Positions 22,320 through 33,635 of a DNA stretch of 64,000 nucleotides are shown in pieces. Position 1 is the stretch's first letter. Each line of letters starts with the position of its first letter. The stretch covers positions 76,683,001-76,747,000 of the forward strand of contig CM059587.1 in the NCBI GenBank assembly GCA_030407085.1, given 5' to 3'. Both the position numbers and the translations under genes were made by a program. A model generated the notes under the pieces. That model had not been told where the DNA came from. It saw only the letters and a program-made list of their open reading frames with translations, and did not search any database. Source of the DNA: Trichopria drosophilae. Taxonomy: Eukaryota; Arthropoda; Insecta; Hymenoptera; Diapriidae.

Positions 22320-22497
22320 TCTTAGTGAAAATTCACTCTTTATGGCATGAAAATTCAGCCACATTAGTGAAAAAGTGAATTCTCTTTAAGAATGAATTTT
22401 CACTCCAAACAGAATGAGTTTTCACTCAACAAGAATAAGAATTCACTCTTTCACTAGAGTGACATAATTTTACGTCTATTAAGAGTGAATTCTTACC
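22320..22497. repeat. Cluster of GAATTCACTCTT / GTGAAAATTCACTC inverted words
   Basis: The words AGTGAAAATTCACTCTT, AAGTGAATTCTCTT, GAATTTTCACTC, GAGTTTTCACTC, GAATTCACTCTTTCACT and AAGAGTGAATTCTTAC alternate in orientation over 180 bp. The block looks like a small inverted-repeat element whose subunits are shuffled copies of one word. The outer limits and any target duplication are unclear. Confidence 0.5.
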
Positions 22498-25400
22498 CGA
22501 AGGAATCAAACAGCACGATTAATTTATTTTTAAATAAAACACATATCAAAGAATTTAATTGTTCCTAATGTTATGATTGATATGTGAAGTTTGAAAGATC
22601 TTCATTAATTTGTTATGATTTTGTATGAATTTTAATATTTTTCATGTTTTCTCTTCATTTTCAACAATTTTTACATGTACTTCATGCTGGCACAATATCA
22701 ATTATGCTGAGCTGTTTTGTTAGCCTTTAATCTACAACGATTTTCTGGATCGTTTTTCATTTTCTTCGTATCATTTATTTACGTCATTAACAATGTTTGC
22801 ATCATTAGTTTCTTTATTTTTCGTTTTTTTATTTTCCTCGAATTGTTTAATTACTTGTATTATTTATTTTAATGAGTGTAATATATTCACTGACTTCTAA
22901 ATCACGTATTCTTTTAATTCAGAGACCCTTTATATTTTACTGGATTATTGTCAAATTCATTCTCTACCATAATATGATAAATAATACATTTATTGATAAA
23001 ATATAAAATAGAATTCTATGTAAAGGAAACTAGTTCTGAGGGGAAAAAGATAGCAATCCTTGAAAATCTCCCTTTTTTCAATGATAATGAAAAGATATTA
23101 ACTTTTAAATATTAGTCATCATTTGAGTATAGTAACACGTGCGTATCAAAGAAAGCACATGAAAATGATTGAAAATAAGATCTATTTACAAGTTTTCGAG
23201 TACAAGAGAGATCGATTACAAAAATAAGATTTTGTAATTATCGTTTGCCTAAAAATTAATTCTTTTTCATAAAATATTTATTTTTGGAAGAACACTATTT
23301 ATAACTATGCACATGTTATAGTAATCTGATATTATTAATGCGTGGCTTCATATTCAACTAGTCTATTAATTTGTCTGGTGTCAATTGCATTTCACATGAA
23401 ATATGACTTTATCAGAAATTTATATTCATTATTAAAACAACACCGCTGATTTAGTTATACTCATGCCTGGCTTTCAAACATACCTAGACATTATTATTCT
23501 CTTTGGTATATAATTGTCATGATTAAGACATATCCCCAGCGAACCTTTTATTATAATATGTTTACCTCAAAGTTCTTTAAACCCAATTGTATCGATAAGA
23601 GTAAGTTTATTACTTATATACTGAGAAATTCGAACGTTTAATTTATATTATATCAGTCATTGATCTATAAATTATCAAGTCTAAAAATATATGCTTACAA
23701 TTAAGAGTATCTTATTTAAAAACATTTTCAGTATCTAAGACGTCAACAGTTTCTTGAATTAAGACACTTGGTTTTCCAGTGTAATTGTTTTACTTTAATA
23801 ATTTTCTAATTTCAGACTATCTATTAATTAAATCGAATTTAAAAATAAATGTCTCGTGCATTTCCTTAATTAATATTGCTAATAAAACCTTTGTTTGCAA
23901 AATCGTATTCGTTAGGGAATAACCTACACTTTTGTTTCATTTAGTCAGAACTAATGAAAATAAATAAGTAAATAAGTCAAGAGTTTCGACGTTCTATAAG
24001 TTATGCATATTAGATCTCATATAAACTCTATAAAACTTACTGACTTATTCATAATAACTATCTGATTAAATAATTTCATCCTTGTATTAAAATTTGTTAA
24101 CTTTTCAGTTTGATACTTTGGTTTTATTTATTTACCTGTTTCTTCTATGCAATTAATGTCCCTACTTATTTGACAGAAAGATAGTTGCAACACATTTTTG
24201 GATCAATAATTAAATTTTTGTAAACTTATTTTTCAATGTCACACAAAAATAAACAGTTTTATTTGCAAATGGTTGATCAATTGCAATATATTTTTTAATC
24301 ATAATTCAGACACAAAAATTCGGATGTAATAAAGATGTATTTGGTCGGTCGAGCTTCGTAACTTTACTCATTAATCTGAATGTAACTATTGCTTTGTATT
24401 AAATCATTGAAAACAAATATGTAACAGTACAATTATTCCTCATGCCGGATTCGCTTAAAGAAAGTAACTTTCAATCCAAAGTGCCTAAATTCGTAAGTAT
24501 GTGCAATTTGATCTGTTTAAGAACGATACAATGCTCTGTAATTAGTTCCGGTGCATTAAAATAATTAAATTGCACAATACATCGGTTCATTCAATCGCCT
24601 GGAATCTTCGCTTAAATAGAGCGAAAAAAGCAGTTTAGTTCAACAACCAAAATAGTTAAAACTCGAGAGAGTAGTTCAGTAACAATGAGTAAGTAGTAGA
24701 ATTGGTTTCCATAGTTATCAACAGTGATTGAAAATTATTAATACTTTCCTCTCTGATAACTAAATTCATTAATAGATTTATTAGTAATTGTCTGCTTTTT
24801 CTAGTACACAATAGCTGTTTCACTACAAAAATCCTACATTTGTGCTATTTGTTTATGTATTATAATCTTGCAAAAAATTAAATTCAAATATTGCTTATAT
24901 AATATAAGTACGATATGCTTTTAGCTACATGGTCAACCGCCACTTAGAAATGGGTGGAAATATTATAATTTTTATAAATAAAATGAGGAGATGAAAAGCG
25001 TTAGTTCTGTATATCAAGGTCAATTGAAAATAAATAACTGTTACTACATTAGAATTATATATTTTTTATCATTCAATGAACAAACCACTACAAAAATGCA
25101 ATGTTTTAGTGCTAAATAAAATAAGTAGTAATGTCAGTATTTTGGTCCAATGAAATTAACTGAAAGTTTTTAGTTTTTCCTGTAATGCTTCACAATGTAT
25201 GGATTTTTTACGATTCAGTGTATAGCGATACAAAATTTCAAAGTGTAGGGATCTGAACTTTAATAATACGGTATTAAAAATTAAAAAACTACTTAGCAGT
25301 AATAAGTACAAGGACCCAACAATTCTTGAATAATTTATATTTTAAATCATTTGAAAAATACCGATAAATTCATTTATTATATAATATTTATACTTGTAGG

Positions 25401-27879
25401 AATTTAACTATATAAAAAAAAATTACTAACCAGTAACCATTACAATTGAAATCTTGAACAGTTTTCATTCCTAGTACTATACAAATTACGGATAGTTTTC
25501 AATGGTCATAATGATTTCGTCCATCGAAAAATAAAAAAAATAAAATTTAAAAATTAAGATGGCTCATTTTTATCAGTCCCTTTACTTTGTCTTGAGGGTT
25601 AAGAAACATTTATTAGTTATTATTATAAATTATACTGATTAATAGTGAGCATAATTTATTCATTGTCGCAGGTAGTAGTTTTCTACTATTCTGTATTATT
25701 GACCAATATTAGACGATCTTTTTTTATAGACACCACTAACACAAATTATAGCAAAATATTATATTAACACTCATTACTCAATATTGAAATTTTTAGAATG
25801 TCAGGAATTTGTTTAAAAAATAATAATATTAATTACATTCAAGCTATATGGTATATTAAACGTTTTTTTAATGAAAAATAATATTTTTTTTGTGCTTAAA
25901 TTAACTCTTTAATTATTTATTTGTTACTTTCGATTGTCTCGATTAGATTTTTCGAAAAAAAAAACATTTGTTCAACAATAATTATTGTTTTTTACTCGCC
26001 TTCTAATCTCTTGTTTGGACCAATGAGTACTTCAGTTCCTCCTTTGTATCCTAATAAACTTTTATTGTCTAAAAGGGGCTTCCGATATCACGTGAATTTT
26101 TACTCGCGAACATTGACAATGTAAATAATTATACAAAAATGAGAACAAATTTTACATGAAATTCGCTTCATATAATGTATGTAGTATAGCTTAGTTACTT
26201 TTAATGCATTAAAAATATTTATTTATATAATAACTATACTTTGCAGCGTAGGAGTACATAAAAATGTTATTTCTGTGAAAAATGACAACTTTGTAGCACT
26301 CGTTTGAAAATGAAAGAGTTAAATTAAAATTGATTTATATTCGTAAAAAGTTATTTAATATGTACTAGTTTTAGAATTAATTTGCAGCAAACTGAAATTA
26401 CAAACATGTAATAGTAGAATTTCATTCCGAAACTCTGCAATGACGTTGACATATTTCAGGGTCCCTTAAATTATGATTTTGCAAAATTATTTTGACGAAC
26501 TTAGTTAACAGCTTATATCCTGCCACAACGGCTCACGGTAACGTTATTATTTTTAGAAAATACCGACGGTCTCTGTTAGCTAAAATCATTTAGTTTCTTG
26601 TAATTATGTAAAATGAACAGTTACTCTAATTGAAAGTTTCACGAGCAAAGATACGAGATTTAAGACAAGGTGTGCTCTGAAAGGAGAATCTGCATTCAGT
26701 ATGCAAACGTCAGTATTTATTTCTAGAGCAGCCAAGTACCATCTCAAGAAAATCAGTAATGTGTACAGCGACCTTCAGCCTTTCATAATTCGGAATTTGC
26801 ACGTCATTAATTTGGTTATGAAGATTCTCCAGCAACAATTATATATCTGCTTTTGACGGGAGACTTTCGCTGCTTGCAAAGCATTCCTTGATTGGTCTTC
26901 AAATGCAAGAACGCGAAATAGTCTCGTTTCAATCTCGTTTAATTGCGATTAAGATGGAAATTTGCAGTCCTTCTCCTCTCGGATTTTCGTGAAAGACGAG
27001 TTAAACGATTTTATAATGAGGCCTTCATGTTATTCTCGTATCCTTTGTCGCTACGTCATGCGCGTATGAATCGCATTTTTGTTTGTTTCAGCTAAGCTTG
27101 TTTGGTCCAAGCGTGTGGAAATCAATGGCATTCGTTTTTCCATCTAAAACTTCATTTTCTCAAAAATCGAAAAATATTTTCCTCTCAAACCTTCTATTGT
27201 ATTTTCAATTATTTAGTTACGCCCTTTCATTTTTTAGACAAGCTTTATTGTCCTTGTGAATCACCCAGTTTGCTTTTCGATTATTTCACTTGTTATTTCT
27301 TGCATTCGTTTGTATTATTGGAAGGCTTCATTAATTAGCTTTATTTATTTCTTAAGCTTCATTAGTTTTGTATTCCATAAGCGGATTCCATCATTCCTTT
27401 CGACCCATCGCTTTCATTCAGTATTTTGATTTTTATCTGTTTCTCGTCATTCTTATTAACGCAATAAGCGCATGTATCAGCAAAGTGAACAAGTAATTAG
27501 TGACAGAATCAGAAAAGGTTCATGGTTTTTGCTACTCGTACTTCAAAAAAACAATTTTTCATTTCGGTACATCGTAACTTGAAACAGTTTGAGTTTTGAA
27601 GTCCCCGTGAAAATTAAAATCGTGTAGTATTTAAGTAGTAACAGACGGACCCCTTTCGATATTACTGTTTGTAGTATAAATGAACTTTATTTGTAATTTT
27701 TAAAGTAGGCACTTCTAAAAAATCTTTTTCAGGACCAAATCCAAAAGGGGGATCTTGAATTTAGAAATATTTATCATAATAGACAGATTTTTATTTTTGT
27801 TAGTTTTGGATAGTTACAACAACTATTTATTTTTTTGTTTGTATACACGAAGCAATAAAATGATACTTTTTGTTCGCAG
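22498..27879. other. Long AT-rich remainder of intron d-e
   Basis: From 22498 to about 26430 I see nothing beyond AT-rich intron with homopolymer runs. From about 26500 to 27080 GC rises and the sequence looks unique and CpG-containing, which may mark a conserved non-coding segment. The intron ends with the acceptor TTTGTTCGCAG at 27869-27879. Confidence 0.4.
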
Positions 27880-28004
27880 AGGAGGACTACGACGCATTCT
27901 GCTTGGCTTACATGTTCACGTACCGCGATTTCGAAATGGGCACGCTGGGCCTGGCATGGACCGGAGATCTCAAGAACGCAGGTGGCGTTTGCGAGAAAAA
28001 TGGG
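27880..28004 (+). CDS. kuz: ADAM10/Kuzbanian-type metalloprotease, exon e (catalytic domain)
   Basis: An exon encoding about 41 residues. EEDYDAFCLAYMFTYRDFEM and GTLGLAWTGD follow the ADAM10 pattern D-D-Y-C-L-A-Y-x-F-T-x-R-D-F-x-x-G-x-L-G-L-A-W; the end, AGGVCEKNG, matches GGICEK. The two Cys residues are the conserved catalytic-domain pair positions. Acceptor TTCGCAG ending at 27879; donor GTAAGT at 28005. It completes the Glu codon split by the previous exon and ends in phase 0. A strongly T/C-rich stretch follows directly in the intron (28010-28170). Confidence 0.95.
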
Positions 28005-29533
28005 GTAAGTTGCACCAATTTGTCTCGTCTTCTTCTGCTAACGCCCTTCTCTTATTTCCTTGTTATATTCTTTTCCCTGTCTTTTTTTTCCAGTTTCACT
28101 TTCTGACATATCCGTTTCCACTTTTGTCCCTTTATTTCCTCGTTTCTACTTTGCCGCTTTACATTTCCTACGCGTGACATTGAGTGAAATACATGAATAT
28201 GATTTATTATGCTTACCAGGCTATTTTAATTTAATTTAATTACTAGTATCATAAAGTTTAAATATAATTTTATGGTTACTTTGAAATGAGTGAAACGTAA
28301 TAGTGGACATTTTTTTACTATTGAAACCCACTGAGTTTACATACTACATTGTACTTGATACAAAGAATTGAATTTAATTACTAATGTGAAAATAGTAAAC
28401 ATTAGATATAAAACAAGTACAGAAGCATTTATTTCCTTCAGAAAATGATACGCCAGAAAATAACACTCGAGGTAGTACGGTCGACGGATAAGTAGTATGT
28501 CCCGCGTTATAGTCAGACGTCACCCATTTCCACCTTTGTCATTATTCACTCTTGATACGCAAATATTCTCCTTTTTTAAACCTACATTTTATCATATTTA
28601 ATTTTTCCTAAACTTTTTCAAAATATATCCAAATAATTATGATCATTTTTGTAGCAATAACCTGATTTTCGGTATTTTTTTGTTTTTCAAACCATTAGTT
28701 ATTAGAATTATCAGGTTTCTTTATGCATCAGAAGAATTAATTATTTTCATGAGAGTTGGAAAAGTTAGAAAAACAATCAAGAAATTTTAATAAATGTTAT
28801 TAACTTTGCTATTTGAATTCATACTTTGTTTTAACGAACTTTATGTATATTTTAACGAATTCTGGTAATTTCATTAAGATTTCCTTACCATACACTATCC
28901 TTTGTGTTTATCGACATAACTGTCAGTAAACTATTTAATTCGATTGAGGCGTTTCAATTTCAATGGCCCAAGAATAATCTTATTATATAATTCAAAATTT
29001 ACCAGCCAGTTTCTAAAGCAGTTTTTGTTTCACTGAATTATTTAATATGAAACTCTTCGGAAAATAATGTTTTACTTTTTGTTTTTGTTTAAAACCAAAA
29101 AAGAGGTGTTAACTTTTTGTTCAACGATTTAGTTATTTTATGAGTTTTCCACGCCTGTCTGACCGTCCTTATACTACTTAATTAATATCAAACTATATTG
29201 TAAGTAGGTATTGATGAATATAAACTTTTCTATTTACTAAGTCAAGCTTGGAAAAATATTTAAGATGCGTTGAAATAGTGAGGCAAGATTTCCTCCATGC
29301 TATATTTTTATCTTGAACAGAATGAAAATATCTCATTCAATGATATATTCTAGAGATTGTATTCACTTATTCATAATCTGAAATAGGTCGGAACCGGAAA
29401 TGGCAATCTACTATCGATATTTCATTGGAATTCTAAGATTCATCATTACTAGTTTAGTTGACAAGTCTTTCATCAAATTTTATATCGTACTTATTCGGAT
29501 TCAATAGAAAATAATGGTAATCAATGCTAATAC
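28005..29533. other. Start of the 17 kb intron e-f
   Basis: Donor GTAAGT at 28005, then about 160 bases of T/C-rich sequence, then ordinary AT-rich intron. One copy of the AAGTAGTAACAG motif lies just before the preceding exon (27633). A related word, AAGTAGTATG, is at about 28490. Nothing else recognised. Confidence 0.45.
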
Positions 29534-31150
29534 ATGTTTCACGTCTTTTACAATCCTATTTTAGATAGTCTTAAATTACCATTATTTATTAGAATTATTA
29601 AGTTTTTTATGTCATTATTTATTAGAATTGTTTTAACCACTAATGGTCCAACCTACAAACTAGCAAAATATTTGTCTAAGATCGTTTCAAAAGTGTTAGG
29701 ACAGAATATAACAAATTCAAAATTCTTGGTCCTTTGTTGAACAAATAAAAAAAACGGTAATACCAAAAAACTACAAAGTTATCTCATTATATGTAGTTTC
29801 GATGTTCACCAACATCTCTAATGATTTAGTAATTAAAAGTATAGAGAATACACGATATTAAAAATCATACGTTATTAGATCAAAACGATTTTATTATTGC
29901 TATACACATGTCTAGACTCAACTTATTTTAAATTTCAGAATACTGTTTACAAACAAACTTACGGTATGCCAATGGGTTCGCCTCTCTCTCTCTCTCTCCT
30001 GTTCTCGCAAATCTAGTCCTCGAGTATGTAAATGAATGCAGTGTAAATAAACTAAAACTTAATTAAACTTTTTTTTTACCGATATATCGATGACATACTT
30101 ACATGAATTCCGGAAAAGAAAGAATTGGACATCTTAAGAGAATTCAATCATTTTGATTCTCAAAATAGACTGAAATTTATGTCAGAAGGTGAACAAAACA
30201 AACAAATAAATTATCTGGATGTATAAATAATTATTCAAAACAATGGGAATCTGAAACTTGATTGGTTTCACAAAGAATCCTGGTCAGGTAGAGATATATT
30301 CACTATGAATCAATCCATCCCATGTATCAAAAAAATGGGAATGATATATAGTTTAATCGACCGTGCAATAAAGCTGTTCTCTTCTGAATTTCACCTAAAA
30401 ATTTTAAGCCGTATAAAAACAATATTCTTAGAAAACGGATATGCGTCCTTATTAATTGACCAAAGTATCAAAAAACGTCTAAATTTTATAGATTCAACAA
30501 ACCACAACAATTTAAATACAAGTAATAATGAAAACAGAATAAAAACAATAAGTTGCCCTCATATAAAAGTCAAAATATAAGGATATTGTAAACACTTTTT
30601 AAAACCAATATTGCACAAATTAAACCAAGAAAAGACAGACTTCCCGTTAAAAAACAAAGTAGAGTTATGTATAAAATTCCTTGTTTTCAGTGTAACAAAT
30701 CTTGCATCGGACAGACGTACAGGCCTCTAAACACGAATAAATGAACATAAGAGGAATATTTTGGCAAAAAACAGTTTACAGGTCTAACCGTAGGCTTGAA
30801 ACTGGACACGATTTTGATTATAACAACACCATAATCCTTGCAAAGAAAAAAAACTGGGTAAAAGGAGGTCACCTTGAAAATGATTTTATTAATAAAGAGA
30901 ACAACACCGTCAACATCCGGTTCGAAACGTTAAAGCTACCGGAAGTGTACCATCCCTTTCTGTAATGAATCCGATTTTATCTTTTAAATTCATACATAGT
31001 TTGTCAACGGTTTCTTTATTGTCAGTATGACACCACCAACATATATAAAACTTCATATCCCCTAATTTAGTATAAATACGACGCAATTACCACCGGTTTC
31101 TTACATAGCCTTGAAAAGGACTCCTACTCAAGTCGAAACGTTGCTAGATT
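29534..31150 (+). mobile_element. Degenerate Penelope-like retroelement (RT plus GIY-YIG remnants)
   Basis: Read across frames, this stretch shows the ordered landmarks of a Penelope-like element. GPTYKLAKYLSKIVSKV (about 29643) is followed by SLYVVSMFTNISNDL (about 29786). Then come QTYGMPMGSPLS (about 29955) and RYIDDILT, the catalytic YxDD box (about 30081). Next are FNHFDSQNRLKFMSEGE and INYLDV (about 30145-30220), and LDWFHKESWSGRDIFT to ENGYASLLID (30255-30460). A GIY-YIG endonuclease-like piece follows, YKIPCFQCN, CIGQTYRPL, RINEH (30669-30745), and a C-terminal HDFDYNNTIILAKKKNW (about 30807). In-frame stops and frameshifts break it throughout. One frameshift coincides with a (TC)n run at about 29979-29999 inside the GSPLS motif. 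The 5' end is not found, so the copy is truncated and inactive. Confidence 0.88.
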
Positions 31151-32659
31151 TTCATTTAAAAAAAAAACCTCCAAATTATTAACTCTTATCTGTTTTTTCC
31201 TTTTCCTCTAATTTTTTAATCTTCATTAAACTCAACTATTTTTGATTTCTATTATATGTATATAACCAAAAAAAAACCAACACTATTTAAGAATATATTA
31301 AGTCTTAAATTACATTCCATTACCTGTCAATGTTTCTAACAGAGAACGTAATAAGTTTGCCAAAAAAAAACATAGACTGAAAAATTCTGTTCCGGCACTT
31401 TCCTCCGTTACAAGATTCTGGTATTCCAAAAATGACTCTTGAGTGGGCGCAAAGGAACATGTTTATTTAATACGCTTCTCTGGCGGGCAACTAAGCAGAT
31501 ATTTTTCCTCGGCGACATGTATAGCGTGCGACGAATATATTAAAAATTCCGAAGCGCGTCGCGGAAACTTTTCGTGGGCAATATTTTAGCCTTTTATTCA
31601 TGGTATTTTTCAATTTCGCAATGCCTCTCTCGGAGTCTATTTTTCCGACGGCTTTCATTATTTTTTCCCCGGTGTCGCACCCTCTATCTTCTTCATTACG
31701 GGCGACGTCCGTCGTCGACGACGACGTTGTCGTCGGGTAGCCGAAACTGGGTTATGTGCGACACTCGGAGACTGTAGAATGCGGTAAAGCTCTCACTCGT
31801 ATGTTAGGTTAGGACGCACTATATACATAGACACACATACGTATATATACGTTTATATATAGTATAGTACAGTATAATATGGCGGTATATAAGGCTACGA
31901 ACGCCGCATGATGAAAACAGCCGCGACACCTTTCGCGAAGATTTCGCTAAGTGCGAGTATGCGACAACTGAATTTGTCGCTATCAGATATTCGCCACGAG
32001 GCGCACTCGTCACAGTCTGCGTAACGTCAATGCAGTTTTGCCATGCACCGCTCGTTCCGCTGTCTTACGCCTTGAATTAAATTTACCCAAGGCAATAAAT
32101 ATTTTCGTGCAAAAACTTACTTATAGAAAATTTTGTTGTAACATTTTCGTTTGATCCTTCAAAAACAAAATACACAAAAATTTATAATAAATGTTTAAAG
32201 TTATTGTCCTTTTTATGCATAGCAAATTACACAATATCAACAAAAATATTTTCAAAAAAACATGGAAGGATTTACCATCTCAAAAAATATGATCTCGCTA
32301 AAATTGACGAAAGGTCTTCTAACAAAATGAAGGAATTCTTTATAAACAAATTTTTGAAAGTGTATGTAGCTAGCCTCATACCAATTATGAAAAGTGATTA
32401 CATGCTCATTCATGAATATAGTTCATCCAAAAATACCAATAATTTCTATCATCTGTCAATGAAAACGTGGTAATTTGGTCGAATTAACAAGTGTGACACA
32501 AGTGTACAATCGTAAAAAATACGAACATCATTTTTACAAGAAATGTCCTTTACATGATTTTCCATTTTGTTTTGAAAATAAATACACTTCATTCGAAAGT
32601 TCCAAAAAATTCCATTTGAATTATTAAATTGTCAGCAATGTTTAATTAAATCAAAACAA
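31151..32659. other. Intron sequence with a GC-richer patch at 31420-32060
   Basis: The patch is CpG-rich and includes a CGT/ACG-rich trinucleotide run (about 31706-31738) and TTAGGTTAGG at 31804. No protein match on either strand. The rest is AT-rich. Possibly a conserved non-coding segment. Confidence 0.4.
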
Positions 32660-33075
32660 GATGCCGGAGCCTCTGAAACTAACAAATTCGGTTAGAGTAT
32701 GATGATAACAACTAACATCTAATAGCAAATTCGCTTGTTTTATGATGTGGGAAAGTTTTAGAAAACGCCGTTATATCCGCGTATTATACAGAGGAAAATG
32801 CAGTCATTTCAGTAGTAATAGGACGCACTGTGTGTTTACAGTAGGTGAGGACTGTTACTACTTAGATCCAGCATTTTTCTATGTATAATCCGCGACTTCT
32901 ACAACGAATTTTTAAACTTTCCCAGATGATAAAACGTTCAAATTTTCCATTAGGTATTAGTTCTCATCATACTCTACCCGAATTTGTCAGTTTTGAAGGT
33001 TCCACCTCGAAGGCTAAAATCACCTATATTCGTGGGCATCCTCCTTTGCGATTCAGCCTAGGCATTTTAGACATT
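32660..33075. mobile_element. Palindromic repeat with the AAGTAGTAACAG hairpin at its centre
   Basis: The left arm AACAAATTCGGTTAGAGTATGATG (about 32680) pairs with CATCATACTCTACCCGAATTTGT (about 32966-32988). Inside that, GTTTTATGATGTGGGAAAGTTT pairs with AAACTTTCCCAGATGATAAAAC, and CGCGTATTATACAGAGGAAAATG pairs with CATTTTTCTATGTATAATCCGCG. The centre is the converging pair CAGTAGTAATAG...CTGTTACTACTT at 32810-32863. The right arm continues with a segment shared, inverted, with 18780-18870. Arms differ at many positions, so it is old. No open frame of interest. Confidence 0.75.
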
Positions 33076-33559
33076 TCCTCTTTAAAATGGGAAACAATTT
33101 TATTTTTGGGTAATTTCCATACCTCCGCAGTAACTCAGAATTGCAAAATTCAAAAAAATTAAGGGATTCATTTCTTTTTCCTGATTATCTCGCTTGATTT
33201 TAATTTTTTGACGAAGGTACTCCCAGTAAAAGTTGTAAGGCATTAAATTTGAAACACTGCTGTTGAATAGTTGGCAGAAGCCAATAAATATTATGTAACC
33301 TGCCTAGACTAAATTAATAATTTATAATATTTCCCAACAAATGACACGTTATTTAAAAGCGATAAAAGAAATAATTTTTGATCCCTAAATATAAAATGGT
33401 CAAAAGATATCCGAAAGTACATATGATTTTCTCTCTCGTGATTGAACCTGGGGTACTCATAAATGTGATTAGTGTGTGAGAGAGCTAACACTTATTAGTA
33501 CATTTGGTTACGTTACAATGTAAAACAGTATAAAAAATCGTTTTTGAAGTCGCGCACAG
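33076..33559. other. AT-rich intron sequence
   Basis: Nothing recognised; ordinary intron between two hairpin repeats. Confidence 0.4.
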
Positions 33560-33635
33560 TAAAATGTAAGTAGTAACAGTCGAAATCGTATTTTTCTCAC
33601 ATAAAATGAAGGCTTTTACTACTTACGTACATTAT
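33560..33635. repeat. Short hairpin with AAGTAGTAACAG arm
   Basis: GTAAAATGTAAGTAGTAACAG at about 33559-33579 is mirrored by TTTTACTACTTACGTACATTA at 33614-33634, with a loop of about 34 bases. It is one member of the group of small hairpins sharing the same 12-mer but with different loops. Confidence 0.6.

Noticed and set aside
31804..31813. Telomeric TTAGG repeat
   Set aside because: Only two units; an interstitial word, not an array.
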